Shown here: piece by piece, positions 23,783 to 32,854 of the stretch
Numbering within the stretch: position 1 is the first letter of the stretch
Layout: every line of letters starts with the position of its first letter
NCBI GenBank assembly: GCA_029239605.1
Contig: JARBUO010000023.1
Location: forward strand, 1 to 36,030
Length of the DNA stretch: 36,030 nucleotides
Reading direction: 5' to 3'
DNA from: Bacillota bacterium
GTDB taxonomy: Bacteria > Bacillota > Clostridia > Peptostreptococcales > Anaerovoracaceae
Program-made: the position numbers and the translations under genes
The notes under the pieces: model-generated
Databases searched by the model: none
What the model was told of the DNA's origin: nothing
Seen by the model: the letters and a program-made list of their open reading frames with translations, nothing else

Positions 23783-25555
23783 ATGCTGGAACTGTCTGCT
23801 ATCAGAGACACGGTTATGAACGTTGCTGAAGCCATTACTGCAGCTTTGGAAATCGAGACGGAAATCGTAGATGCGCATCTTGCCATCATTGGCGGTACAG
23901 GTCGTTATACCAATAAAATCGGAAGCTTTGAGGAAGAGGGAAACATTGATTCAGGTGCAATTTATGGAAAACTTCTAAAGTCAGGGCGAAACTATATCTG
24001 CATTGACCCCCAATCGGATCTGGAATATGATCCTCAGGAAGGAGAAATGGCGGAAATCTGCTGTCCAATTAAACTGGAAAGCAAGATTGTGGGCTTGATC
24101 GGTCTTGTGGCGTTTAATGAGGAACAGCGGGACAAGATTATTCAGAATAAAAATACACTGATGCTGTTTCTGGAACGGATGGCAGAGCTCCTTGCCAGTA
24201 AGCTGTCTGAGACCGAGAAGAGAAATCAGCTGCAGGGAATTGTGGAATCAATCCATGAGGGCTTGATTGCAATCGATAAAGACTGCAGGATCAAATCCTG
24301 CAATTATGAAGCGGAAAAGCTTCTGGGAATCAAGCGGGATCAGATTGAGGATTTTAAACTTTCGGATATCTGGGAGATCAGAGACGCGGAACGTGTCATT
24401 AAAACCGGAATTGCCTCCAAAGACAAAGAAGTGATCTATCAGGGAAGAGGCGAACCGGAAAAGAGATTCCTGTGCACAGTTGTCCCCATCAAGACAGAAA
24501 AGGGGGGGATGTCTGATGCTTCTGCACTCGGTGCAATGATTTTGTTTCAGAATATCTCCGAAGTACGGGAACGGATGTACAAGATGACCGTCATCGACAA
24601 ACACACCACTTTTAACGATATTATCGGAGAGAGTGATCCAATGCTTCGGGCAAAACGCAGAACGCTTCAGGTATCCTCCAGTGATTCAACGATTTTGATA
24701 ACCGGAGAAAGCGGGACAGGAAAAGAGCTGTTTGCAAGAGCGATTCATGCGGAAAGTCCCAGAAATGGCAATCCCTTTATTGCAATCAACTGCGGAGCTA
24801 TTCCGGAAATGCTTTTGGAGAGTGAACTGTTCGGATATGAAAAAGGTGCATTCACCGGTGCAGACTCCAGAGGGAAGCCGGGAAAATTTGAGATCGCCCA
24901 TAAGGGAACCATATTTTTGGACGAGATCGGCGATCTGCCGCTGCATCTGCAGGTAAAACTGCTGCATGCCATACAAAATCGAAGAATTGAACGCGTGGGG
25001 GGCACCAGTCCCATTGATATTGATGTTCGCATCATTGCAGCAACAAACAAGAATCTTGAGAAGATGATTGCAGCCCAGGAATTTCGCGAAGATTTATATT
25101 TCAGGCTCAACGTGATTCCTATTCTGATTCCGCCGCTTCGGGATCGAGATGGGGATATTGAGCGGTTACTGAATTATGCACTGGACAAATTCAACAAACT
25201 TCTTGGAAAAAGAATTTTGAGGTTCAGCCAGGAAGCACTGGGTGCTCTGCTGAACTATGGCTGGCCAGGGAATGTAAGAGAACTTGAAAACGTTGTTGAA
25301 TATGCGGTGAATATGGAAATGGGAGAAGAAATTAAAAAAGAAAATCTTCCGGATAAGATCCTAAAGCGGCAGAGAAGCGCAGGTGGCAAACTGGGTCTGA
25401 AGGAAAAACTGGACGATTATCAAAGGATGCTCATCGAAGAATGCCTGAATGAAACGGGGAGGTCCACGGAAGATAAAATAATTGCTGCGAAAAAGCTGGG
25501 GATCAGTGAATCCACACTCTACCGGAGAATACGGGAGCTGGGAATCCGGGGGTAG
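23783..25555 (+). CDS. Sigma-54-dependent transcriptional activator (sensor-PAS-AAA+-HTH)
   Basis: The protein has 590 residues from ATG 23783 (after GGAGG); the frame is open further back but without support. The order is an N-terminal GAF-like ligand domain (about 1-150), a PAS domain (about 165-280), an AAA+ domain with Walker A GESGTGKE, the sigma-54 contact loop GAFTGA near 355 and Walker B IFLDEIGD, then a Fis-type HTH (KKLGISESTLYRRI). It hydrolyses ATP to open sigma-54 promoters. It is divergent from the aminotransferase, whose promoter is of the -24/-12 type. An amino-acid or amine ligand is a fair inference. Confidence 0.95.
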   Translation: MLELSAIRDTVMNVAEAITAALEIETEIVDAHLAIIGGTGRYTNKIGSFEEEGNIDSGAIYGKLLKSGRNYICIDPQSDLEYDPQEGEMAEICCPIKLESKIVGLIGLVAFNEEQRDKIIQNKNTLMLFLERMAELLASKLSETEKRNQLQGIVESIHEGLIAIDKDCRIKSCNYEAEKLLGIKRDQIEDFKLSDIWEIRDAERVIKTGIASKDKEVIYQGRGEPEKRFLCTVVPIKTEKGGMSDASALGAMILFQNISEVRERMYKMTVIDKHTTFNDIIGESDPMLRAKRRTLQVSSSDSTILITGESGTGKELFARAIHAESPRNGNPFIAINCGAIPEMLLESELFGYEKGAFTGADSRGKPGKFEIAHKGTIFLDEIGDLPLHLQVKLLHAIQNRRIERVGGTSPIDIDVRIIAATNKNLEKMIAAQEFREDLYFRLNVIPILIPPLRDRDGDIERLLNYALDKFNKLLGKRILRFSQEALGALLNYGWPGNVRELENVVEYAVNMEMGEEIKKENLPDKILKRQRSAGGKLGLKEKLDDYQRMLIEECLNETGRSTEDKIIAAKKLGISESTLYRRIRELGIRG

Positions 25556-25642
25556 CGATACAAAAGCTCCAGAGAAAACGGAGCAAACCAAATGAATGAA
25601 AAGAAAAGTAAAGTAAAGATGCATACCCAGAGGCAGAAAAGA

Positions 25643-25677
25643 AAAGATGCAGGCCGCTGAGGCTCTGCATCTTTTTT
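25643..25677. terminator. Bidirectional terminator after the sigma-54 activator gene
   Basis: Stem AAAGATGCAG / CTGCATCTTT (25643-25652 with 25665-25674) with an inner GCC/GGC pairing and TTTTTT on the plus strand. The minus strand is also T-rich after the stem, so it can serve the chemoreceptor gene. A second, weaker GGAGCAG/CTGCTC hairpin follows near 25686-25712. Confidence 0.8.
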
Positions 25678-25728
25678 CAGATTTGGGAGCAGTCCAATTC
25701 CGAGGGCTGCTCTCTAAACGGGATTCAA

Positions 25729-28700
25729 TTAATATTTGTCATAGGAAGTTTCTTCCAGAATAATTCTGGGAGCTCGGTTCCAATCCGGTTTCTCCTCCGT
25801 CAGGTAAAGCGGTTCGCTGCCCGGCAGTGACGCTTCGTCTTTCAACCGGAACTTTCCAACCATTCCCTTGAGCAGTTCTGCCTGCCCGGAAAGCTCTTCA
25901 CTTGCTGCAGCGCTTTCTTCTGCTGTAGCGGAATTGTTTTGTACGACGATGGATACCTGCTCAATTCCTTTGTTAATCTGGGCAATCCCGGATGCCTGCT
26001 CGCCGGAGGCTTCTGCAATATCCTTCACAAGGGTGGCGGACTTTTCGATTCCCGAAACGATCTCAGCCAGTGCCGATGCTGTATTGTCTGCAATTCTGGT
26101 TCCTGCGTGAATCTTATCGATGGAACCCTCGATTAACAGTGTGGTTTCCTTTGCTGCTTTTGCGCTTCTTGCCGCCAAATTCCGCACCTCTTCCGCTACC
26201 ACAGCAAAACCTTTGCCGTGCTGGCCGGCTCTTGCGGCTTCAACTGCAGCGTTGAGGGCCAGAATGTTGGTTTGGAAAGCAATGTCGTCAATTACTTTGA
26301 TTATTTTGGAGATGTTAGCGGATGAATCGTTGATTTCATGCATGGAATTCAACATTTCCTCCATGTGTTCATTGCCTCTCACCGCATACTCCCGTGCCTC
26401 TTGGGCAAGGTCGCTGGCCTGTCCTGCATTCACCGCATTCTGCCTGGTCTGAGATGCAATCTCTGCGATGGAAGCGGTAAGTTCCTGAATGGCACCGGCT
26501 TGCTCTGTAGCGCCCTGAGAAAGGGTTTGACCGCCGCTGGATACTTGCCTGGAACCGGAATTCACCCGTTCTGCTGCCTGGCTGATATCACCCATGACCT
26601 GATTGAGAGATTGAACAATATGATTGAGAGAATTCTTGATCTGGATGAAATCTCCCTTATAATCTGCTGTGATTGCCACATCCAGATTTCCGCCTGCAAT
26701 TTCTGCAAGAACCTCAGAAAGCTCAGATATGTAACTTCTGATATTGCTGATCGAACCGTTTAATGCAGTTTTGATTGCTCCGTGATCACCGAGATACTCG
26801 CCGGTCATGGCTGTATGCAAATTGCCCGCTGCCATTTCCTTCAGAACTTCGAGCGCCTCTCTAACCGGTCCTTCGATGGCTTCCAGGGTCTGATTGATGC
26901 CACTGACCACAGTTCGGAATTCTCCGTTAAATTTGTCTGCGTCACCTCTCGCATTGAGATTGCCTCCGGCTGCTTCATTGGATATGAATGTAGTTTCCTC
27001 TACCAACTGTTTTACGTTTTCCAGCATTCGAATCAGGGAAGGCAGGAGGGTATCCATTTCTCCTCGCTTGCCAATGGCTTTCAACTCTTCCAGCTTGGAC
27101 AAATTCCCATCGGCAACATCTGTGACAACTTCGATGGTATCTCTTATCGTTGCAATGACATTATTGATGCTGTGTTTCATCTTCTCGTAGATCCCGACAT
27201 AGGTACCATCCATGGTCTGGGAATAGTTATTCTTACTCATCTGCCTCAGGATGTTGCTGCCTTCCACCAGCGCGCCGAGTCCGTCAATACAGGAATTGAT
27301 GCTCTCTTTGATCTGATTGAAATCGCCTTGGTATGAGGCATTGAGCTTCTCTGGGATTTCCCCTCTGCCGATCTGCTCGATATATCCGGCAGTGACTTGA
27401 AGCGGTTCGATGAGAGAATCCAGAGACTGATTGATTCCCGCTACAATCTGCGCATAGTTTCCGCTGAGTCTGCTGATATCGGCACGATAGGACAGGTTGC
27501 CTGCTGCTGCAGCTTCTGTGAGTTTGCCTGACTCTTCCAGCAGGGACTGGAGAGAGGATCTGACAAGATTCAGATCGTTGATGAGGAGTGCATACTCTCC
27601 TTTATAATCATTCTCCAAAAGCTCCAGATCTTCACCGCTGGCGATCTTTTCGATATAATTCAGCGCCGTACCGAGCGGTGTGACGATGGCTTCCAGGGTA
27701 CTGTTAAAACCACGAATGATTTCCTTGTAGCCTCCATTGAATTTATCTGCGTTGCCCCGAATGTCAAGTCGTCCTTCCACAGCGGCCTCAGTGAGAATTT
27801 CCGCCTCATTGACCAGGCTTCTCAGGGTCTCCACAACGGAGATCATGCTGTGGCCTAAAACATCCTTTTCAGAGCGGGGGGCTGTCTCCACAGATAGATC
27901 GCCTTCTGCGATTTTTCTTGCGATCTCAGATTGCTGTCTTATGTTTTGAGCCATCTTGGCAAAAGCTGCGGTGAGTTCTCCTACTTCATCCTGGCCAAAC
28001 GCATCGGAATTAGGGCTGATATCCACATCTACATCACCAAGTGCCAGTTTATCTGCGGCTGCAACCAGTTTTTTTACCGGACCTACAATTCGTCTTGAAA
28101 GTAATACGATGACAGCCATAATACACAATAAGACAAGGACGAAAATCACAGTCATAGTAGTACGAACATCGTTATAGGGCCCGTTGAACTCCTTGTCCGG
28201 AAGTCCGGTAGCAACGATCCAGCCCGTATTGCCGATGGTGGATACATAGCCGTGGCTGGACACCCCTCCTGATGCAAAACTGATGTCACCGGTGACCTTC
28301 TTTGCAATGGCATCTTTAATATTATCGGATAAATCTGCTTCGGATATATTCTTGTTCAGGAGCGCTTCGTCAGGATGAAAGATGATTTTACCTCCATCGC
28401 TTGCCAGAATATAATAACCGGTATCTCCCAGGGTATATTTTTCCATAAGGGTTTTCCAGCCAGCCACCGACAGGTTAATCCCTGCGGCACCGATGATATC
28501 GTCCTTGCTCTCTCCGAAAACCGGTGCAACTACACTGACGACGGTTGCACTGGATACGGCATCCACGTAGGGATCTGTCATGATGACTTCCTTTTGTGCC
28601 AGAAGCTTTTGATACCAGGGGCTGTCCTCGATATTCCAGTCGGATCCGGAGATACTACCGTCTGAAAGTACCATCTGGCTGGAGTCAATATCTGAAATCC

Positions 28701-29049
28701 ATGCGCTGGAAATGTTTTCTGAATCAGATTCCTGGATCCTCTGCAAAGTATCTTTTACCTCGGAGAAGTTTCCGGAAGAGGATAGCGCCATACCGGGAGC
28801 AGTATTCTTTAGAAGATTCTCAAATTGGTGGTTTGTGGGCATTTGCCCCGCTATAGCCATATAGTTTCTGAAGTAACCGTCGATTTCATAAGATGCGGCC
28901 TGAGATTTTGCCGCCAGTTCGCTGGTTGTCAGGTCCGATACGGTTAAGTGAACAGTGTTTAATGAGGTGACCGCTGCAATGCAATATGTTACTGCAACAG
29001 GTACTCCGATTAGAATTAGGATTTTTGCTAATAGGCTTTTCATGTGCAT
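25729..29049 (-). CDS. Very long methyl-accepting chemotaxis protein with a tandem HAMP array
   Basis: The protein has 1106 residues. TM1 is at about 7-29, a double-Cache sensor at 30-297, TM2 at 298-317, and a canonical HAMP at about 318-372. About ten further HAMP-like units follow, many alternating between a type with [17 protein letters not shown] sequence and a type with [17 protein letters not shown] sequence. The signalling domain (about 820-1065) has the tip [20 protein letters not shown]. The tail ends in EETSYDKY. The Cache domain has PWY but not the arginine two residues before W, and Asn replaces Asp in GAAGINLS, so it does not match the general amino-acid-binding motif. ATG 29049 follows AAGGAG. 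It signals to CheA/CheW. Confidence 0.95.
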   Translation of the reverse strand: MHMKSLLAKILILIGVPVAVTYCIAAVTSLNTVHLTVSDLTTSELAAKSQAASYEIDGYFRNYMAIAGQMPTNHQFENLLKNTAPGMALSSSGNFSEVKDTLQRIQESDSENISSAWISDIDSSQMVLSDGSISGSDWNIEDSPWYQKLLAQKEVIMTDPYVDAVSSATVVSVVAPVFGESKDDIIGAAGINLSVAGWKTLMEKYTLGDTGYYILASDGGKIIFHPDEALLNKNISEADLSDNIKDAIAKKVTGDISFASGGVSSHGYVSTIGNTGWIVATGLPDKEFNGPYNDVRTTMTVIFVLVLLCIMAVIVLLSRRIVGPVKKLVAAADKLALGDVDVDISPNSDAFGQDEVGELTAAFAKMAQNIRQQSEIARKIAEGDLSVETAPRSEKDVLGHSMISVVETLRSLVNEAEILTEAAVEGRLDIRGNADKFNGGYKEIIRGFNSTLEAIVTPLGTALNYIEKIASGEDLELLENDYKGEYALLINDLNLVRSSLQSLLEESGKLTEAAAAGNLSYRADISRLSGNYAQIVAGINQSLDSLIEPLQVTAGYIEQIGRGEIPEKLNASYQGDFNQIKESINSCIDGLGALVEGSNILRQMSKNNYSQTMDGTYVGIYEKMKHSINNVIATIRDTIEVVTDVADGNLSKLEELKAIGKRGEMDTLLPSLIRMLENVKQLVEETTFISNEAAGGNLNARGDADKFNGEFRTVVSGINQTLEAIEGPVREALEVLKEMAAGNLHTAMTGEYLGDHGAIKTALNGSISNIRSYISELSEVLAEIAGGNLDVAITADYKGDFIQIKNSLNHIVQSLNQVMGDISQAAERVNSGSRQVSSGGQTLSQGATEQAGAIQELTASIAEIASQTRQNAVNAGQASDLAQEAREYAVRGNEHMEEMLNSMHEINDSSANISKIIKVIDDIAFQTNILALNAAVEAARAGQHGKGFAVVAEEVRNLAARSAKAAKETTLLIEGSIDKIHAGTRIADNTASALAEIVSGIEKSATLVKDIAEASGEQASGIAQINKGIEQVSIVVQNNSATAEESAAASEELSGQAELLKGMVGKFRLKDEASLPGSEPLYLTEEKPDWNRAPRIILEETSYDKY

Positions 29050-29087
29050 GCTGTCTGTTTTCTCCTTTCGTCAGCCTGGTGTGCTGT

Positions 29088-29164
29088 GACGCTTATACTG
29101 TTTTCAAATTAGAACATATTTCACGGCTTTGCTTCTTTCGGGAGCAAAGCTAACTACGGGCGTC
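29088..29164 (-). ncRNA. Possible structured 5' leader RNA of the chemoreceptor gene
   Basis: GACGC (29164-29160) can pair with GCGTC (29092-29088) to close a 77-nt element that starts within a few bases of the predicted transcript start. Inside are a strong hairpin GCTTTGCT/AGCAAAGC (29150-29143 with 29133-29126, loop CCCGAAAGA) and a weaker TGTT/AACA hairpin, giving a three-way-junction layout. It does not match the c-di-GMP-I (GEMM) core sequence as I know it. No covariation evidence is available. Confidence 0.35.
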
Positions 29165-29173
29165 TATTTCTCC

Positions 29174-29202
29174 ATTCTACATCTGATTGCAATATAGATC
29201 AA
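29174..29202 (-). promoter_or_regulatory. Sigma-70 promoter of the chemoreceptor gene
   Basis: Minus strand TTGATC (29202-29197), 17 bp, TAGAAT (29179-29174). It predicts a leader of about 118 nt. Confidence 0.6.
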
Positions 29203-29398
29203 TTACTGTGTTGCTGTCTTTTCTGCTTCGATAGGGTCTTCGCAAAGTCATAACTGCAGGATTTCTACCCTGTTTTTTCCTGGATAAACGCTGGTTAGTG
29301 ATATTTAACTAAGCTGTGAAAGCTGCGAAATAAATGCAAAGTCCCTTTAGGGGCTCCAACTCGCTCCGCTTTCTGCGATATTTCTGCATAATAAAATA

Positions 29399-29423
29399 GA
29401 AGGGCAGAGTAGCTCTGCCCTTC
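29399..29423 (-). terminator. Terminator of the permease gene
   Basis: A perfect 11-bp stem GAAGGGCAGAG / CTCTGCCCTTC (29399-29409 with 29413-29423). On the minus strand it is followed by TATTTTATT. Confidence 0.85.
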
Positions 29424-29535
29424 GTGGGTAATCTCTTTTATACTCGATTAACATCTAATGCGATGTTTGATGATTACTTTGCTTTTTGAGTTTCTTTTTT
29501 CTTATTAATTTGGCAGCGATGACTTGGATTGAGAA

Positions 29536-31077
29536 TTATTTTCTTACAGGGTATTTTTCATCGAAAGTAATTTCATCCGCGCCGTAAGTGATATTTTTCC
29601 TGATCTTGCCGCGCTTCTTTTGGATTACATAGATCGCGATTGGTACGAAGGTAGCAATAACAGAAATAACGAATACAGGCATGCCTCCGTCCTCAAAGAC
29701 CAGAAGGATCATCGCTCCGATCATGATTACATTACAAAAATATGCAAGCCCTGGATACCATTTTGCTTTGACTGTCAGAACTTCGTTGGGGTCGTAACCT
29801 CTTTGCTTCAGTTTCTTACGGAATACGATTTGCGACCAGCAGATTGCCACCCAGCAAAGAGTACCGGTAAACCCGGAAATCCCCAGCAGATTTGCGTAAA
29901 GCGGAAGGCCAGCATCTCCCCAGAGTCCCAGTTCATCGGAAGCAAATCCAAGAAGGAATACGATCCACATGGGAACGATGGTGAAGATTGTGGCATTTTG
30001 AGGTGTATTGAACTTATTCAAATTAGAAAGGAATTTCGGAGCCATTCCCTCAACGGAGAGACCATAAAGAGCGCGGACGGTTCCGTATAATCCTGAGTTT
30101 GCACAGCTGAATGCAGCGATCAGAGTGGTAATGGTAAAGAGTCCTGCAGCCCACCTGAGGCCGTATGCACCAAGGGTGTAAGCGAAGATCGATTCGTCAA
30201 GACCCGCTTCTGCATAGGGTACGATGAGCGTAAGAGAAAAAACAGGGATTACATAGATCAATATGATACGGAGAGCTACTCTTTTACAGGCAAGCGGTAC
30301 ATTTACTTCAGGGCTCTGGGTTTCAGCCGCGGAAAGCCCTACGATTTCGGAACCCTGGAAATTGACAAGGGTCCAGATCATGTAGGTGATAATAATGAAA
30401 GTTCCTGCCGGGAACAGTTTTTCAAATGTGGAGCCGTCCCCGCCCAAAATGATCTGCGAGCCGATGAAGCCGCCGCTTTCAGTGAAGGGATGCAGGTTCC
30501 CGCCAATGATACCCATGAAGATTCCAGCGGCACAGATGGTGAATACGATAATTGCCAATACTTTAATAATTGCCATAATTGACTCGATATGGCCAAACCA
30601 TTTTACATGATATACGTTCACGAGCGTTAGCAGGAATAATGCAACGATACCCCAGACAAAGGTACTCCATGCCGGGTTTTCAAAAGGAAGCGTAATAAAA
30701 TAGTTCATAAAGACCGCGCAAGCCAGAGCTTCGGAAGGCACGTAAGCCACCCAGTTGGTCCAGTATGCCCAGGCGATACCCGTTGCAGCTGTATCACCCA
30801 TAAATTCTCTTGAATAAGAGACGAAAGAACCTCTTCGTGGTATGTTTACAAGCAGCTCTGCGAAGGACTGCATAACACCATAGATGGTGATACCTGCGAT
30901 TATGTATGCAATCAGCACGGCACCTGGTCCCATTTCAGAGAATGTCAGGCCCAGCCCCAGGAAGTAACAGGAGCCGATGATTCCGCCGATGGCGATCAAT
31001 GATACGTGCCAGGGCTGAATACCGCGCTGCAAGGTACGTTCTTCGTGAGCGCTTTCGGTAATGTTTTTTTCAGTCAT
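29536..31077 (-). CDS. APC-superfamily amino-acid permease (AAT-like)
   Basis: The protein has 513 residues and about 12 membrane helices. The start of helix 1 has the family signature SLIAIGGIIGSCYFLGLG, and the cytoplasmic motif IPRRGSFVSYSREFMG and the conserved FQGSEIVGLSAAET segment of helix 6 are also present. These resemble the Amino Acid Transporter (AAT) family, which takes up amino acids or related amines with protons. GGAGG precedes ATG 31077. A sigma-54 promoter with upstream palindromes matching those of the aminotransferase ties uptake and deamination to one regulator. Confidence 0.93.
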   Translation of the reverse strand: MTEKNITESAHEERTLQRGIQPWHVSLIAIGGIIGSCYFLGLGLTFSEMGPGAVLIAYIIAGITIYGVMQSFAELLVNIPRRGSFVSYSREFMGDTAATGIAWAYWTNWVAYVPSEALACAVFMNYFITLPFENPAWSTFVWGIVALFLLTLVNVYHVKWFGHIESIMAIIKVLAIIVFTICAAGIFMGIIGGNLHPFTESGGFIGSQIILGGDGSTFEKLFPAGTFIIITYMIWTLVNFQGSEIVGLSAAETQSPEVNVPLACKRVALRIILIYVIPVFSLTLIVPYAEAGLDESIFAYTLGAYGLRWAAGLFTITTLIAAFSCANSGLYGTVRALYGLSVEGMAPKFLSNLNKFNTPQNATIFTIVPMWIVFLLGFASDELGLWGDAGLPLYANLLGISGFTGTLCWVAICWSQIVFRKKLKQRGYDPNEVLTVKAKWYPGLAYFCNVIMIGAMILLVFEDGGMPVFVISVIATFVPIAIYVIQKKRGKIRKNITYGADEITFDEKYPVRK

Positions 31078-31160
31078 GAATGATTCCTCCTAACAAGTTT
31101 AAAATTCAGCAAATTAATAAGATTAAGAAAATTATAATAATTATTATTGAATTTAACAAT

Positions 31161-31176
31161 AGCAAAAATTATGCCA
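31161..31176 (-). promoter_or_regulatory. Sigma-54 promoter of the permease gene
   Basis: Minus strand TGGCATAATTTTTGCT: GG at 31175-31174 and GC at 31163-31162 with 10 bases between. TGGCAT and TTGCT are shared with the aminotransferase promoter. Confidence 0.85.
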
Positions 31177-31260
31177 TTGGGGGTAAAATGAATAATGAAC
31201 GCTAAAACACACGAAAAATGGTTATTTCATTGCTGGAAAAATGTATTGGTTTGTTTTTAT

Positions 31261-31298
31261 ATTATCAAAAATGATAATCAATTGTCAGAACTGATAAT
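31261..31298. promoter_or_regulatory. Two activator-binding palindromes upstream of the permease
   Basis: ATTATCAAAAATGATAAT (31261-31278) and ATTGTCAGAACTGATAAT (31281-31298) are imperfect palindromes identical at 15 of 18 positions. Their starts are 20 bp apart, two helical turns. They are about 100-135 bp upstream of the -12 element, a typical enhancer position. Confidence 0.75.
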
Positions 31299-31353
31299 TT
31301 TTCATGGGAATTGTTGTCTCAATATTTTGAAAATTTTACCTGTAAAAAAACCA

Positions 31354-31384
31354 TTGACCTTCACGCTGCGTAAAGGTTTATGAT
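31354..31384 (+). promoter_or_regulatory. MerR-type promoter/operator of the TipAS regulator
   Basis: TTGACC (31354-31359) and TATGAT (31379-31384) are separated by 19 bp, the overlong spacer typical of MerR-activated promoters. Within it, ACCTTCACGC-T-GCGTAAAGGT (31357-31377) is a 10-bp inverted repeat with one mismatch, the TipA/BmrR-like ACCTT...AAGGT form. Confidence 0.88.
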
Positions 31385-31448
31385 AAAATCAAGCTCAGTT
31401 TGAGAGCGGATCTTTTCGTATATGCTGAGCTTATCAGGAGGTGATGAT

Positions 31449-32219
31449 GTGGAGTATACGGTTCAAAAGCTTGCCAAACTGGCGGGCATCAGCGGGAGAA
31501 CGCTGCGGTACTATGATGAAATTGAAATTCTAAAGCCGGCAAGAATCAATTCATCGGGTTATCGGATCTATGGAAAAAAAGAAGTCGAGACCTTACAGCA
31601 AATCTTGTTTTATCGGGAACTGGATGTAGATCTGGATACCATCAAAAAGATCATGAAATCTCCTGCTTTTAACAGTGCCGACGCTCTTCGGGAGCACCGC
31701 AGCAGACTTCTTGAGAGAAAAGGACAGCTGGAGCGATTGATTGAGAACGTTGATCAATCTATTGCAGCAGCAGAAGGGAGAATATTTATGAGCGATAAAG
31801 AAAAGTTTGAGGGCTTTAAAAAGAGTCTGGTGGAAGATAATGAAAAGAAGTACGGAAAAGAGGTAAGAGAGAAATATGGAGAGGATGCTGTTATGAAATC
31901 AAATCAAAAGGTCCTCAATATGTCTCAGGAGGACTATGACCGTACTGTGAAACTGGAAGAAGAGATCAGGCAGACACTGGCATTGGCGATGCAGTCAGGG
32001 AATCCCGGAAGCGAAGTGGCACAGCGGGCAGCCGATCTTCACAGAACCTGGCTCAGTTTATACTGGGATCAGTATTCTCCGGAAGCCCATGCGGGTTTGG
32101 CGAACATGTATGTGGAAGATGAACGCTTCCGTGCGTACTATGACAAAGAACAGCCAGGAAGTGCAGCGTTTTTGAGAGATGCCATCCAAATCTATACGTC
32201 GGAGCTGGCGGGGAAATAA
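31449..32219 (+). CDS. MerR-family regulator with TipAS effector domain
   Basis: The protein has 256 residues from GTG 31449, six bases after AGGAGG (31437-31442). The N-terminal MerR winged helix (VQKLAKLAGISGRTLRYYDEI) is followed by a dimerisation helix (about 80-120) and a C-terminal TipAS domain (about 140-255, with HRTWLSLYW and MYVEDERFRAYYD). TipAS domains bind thiopeptide or other multi-ring drugs and trigger activation. The promoter fits autoactivation. No drug pump is adjacent in this window, so its target lies elsewhere or it mainly controls itself. Confidence 0.93.
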   Translation: MEYTVQKLAKLAGISGRTLRYYDEIEILKPARINSSGYRIYGKKEVETLQQILFYRELDVDLDTIKKIMKSPAFNSADALREHRSRLLERKGQLERLIENVDQSIAAAEGRIFMSDKEKFEGFKKSLVEDNEKKYGKEVREKYGEDAVMKSNQKVLNMSQEDYDRTVKLEEEIRQTLALAMQSGNPGSEVAQRAADLHRTWLSLYWDQYSPEAHAGLANMYVEDERFRAYYDKEQPGSAAFLRDAIQIYTSELAGK

Positions 32220-32245
32220 CGAAGAAATAGGGCATAAAAAATTCA

Positions 32246-32285
32246 GTACCCCAAATGTTAGATTTGATTCTAGCATTTGGGGTAC
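32246..32285. terminator. Bidirectional terminator between MerR and CoA-binding genes
   Basis: A perfect 12-bp stem GTACCCCAAATG / CATTTGGGGTAC (32246-32257 with 32274-32285). The minus strand then reads TGAATTTTTTAT, a good U-run; the plus-strand tail is poor. Confidence 0.85.
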
Positions 32286-32308
32286 AATCATGGGTTTTCT
32301 GGACTGAG

Positions 32309-32710
32309 TTATCTGAGACGAACTGCGGCCATTGCGCAGGCTCCTTCATGTACTACTTGAAAGCCCTTTGACTCAGCAAATTCTACAATTTCTTTATCGT
32401 AAGTCCCTGGCTGCAGCCAGATGTTGGGATAGGTTTCAGGGTCCATCTCTTCGAGACTTTTCAAAGTGACCGAAGGCGGAATTACAAAGTCAACGCAATC
32501 CGGTACTTTTGGTAAATCATCAAGACAGGAATAACATTTTGTCCCGTCCTCCATTTCCGTATAATTTGGGTTTACCGCATAGGTTTCATAACCATATTTT
32601 TTTAGTGTATGGTAGATTCGATTTGCGGTTTTCTCCGTATTGGGTGTAGCACCGATAACTGCCCAAACCTTCTTGTTTAACATTTCCTGCATTTTCTTTT
32701 CATTATTCAT
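32309..32710 (-). CDS. CoA-binding domain protein (YccU-like)
   Basis: The protein has 133 residues, one Rossmann-fold CoA_binding_2 domain: VWAVIGATPNTEKTANRIYH at the N-terminus and WLQPGTYDKEIVEFAESKG near the end. Such stand-alone proteins bind CoA or nucleotide and have no settled cellular role; they resemble the CoA-binding part of succinyl-CoA synthetase. GAGG precedes ATG 32710 on the minus strand. The gene has its own terminator and no functional neighbours. Confidence 0.88.
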   Translation of the reverse strand: MNNEKKMQEMLNKKVWAVIGATPNTEKTANRIYHTLKKYGYETYAVNPNYTEMEDGTKCYSCLDDLPKVPDCVDFVIPPSVTLKSLEEMDPETYPNIWLQPGTYDKEIVEFAESKGFQVVHEGACAMAAVRLR

Positions 32711-32854
32711 CTTGATACCTCTTTTTTCAATATTTCATGTTCTATCGAATCCCCTTATACAGCAGTAAGGTTTTATTCTCTTTTGAATTCATTATTCCCG
32801 TTTTGCTTCGGTTGAAACAAATAGAGGAAGTTAGAATATCCGCCAGCCTGGCTT

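Larger units (their letters stand above)
29050..29535. other. Intergenic region between chemoreceptor and permease genes, 486 bp
   Basis: On the minus strand it holds the receptor's promoter and leader (to about 29202) and, at its right end, the permease terminator. The middle (about 29203-29398) contains an AGGGT/ACCCT-bounded stretch but no gene or RNA family that I can name. Confidence 0.5.
31078..31448. other. Divergent control region between permease and MerR genes, 371 bp
   Basis: All clear signals here are regulatory: the sigma-54 promoter (31161-31176), two palindromic activator sites (31261-31298) and the MerR promoter (31354-31384). I see no gene; the short open frame at 31195 overlaps the activator sites and has no support. 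Confidence 0.7.

Noticed and set aside
29088..29340. c-di-GMP-I (GEMM) riboswitch upstream of the chemoreceptor
   Set aside because: A GCAAAGCC string is present, but the other conserved blocks (GGGACGC before it, the CGGCCTAA element and the GGTAGGTAGC region) are absent.
31195..31383. 62-codon open frame on the plus strand
   Set aside because: It runs through the two activator palindromes and the MerR promoter, has no ribosome site, and the sequence is not protein-like.
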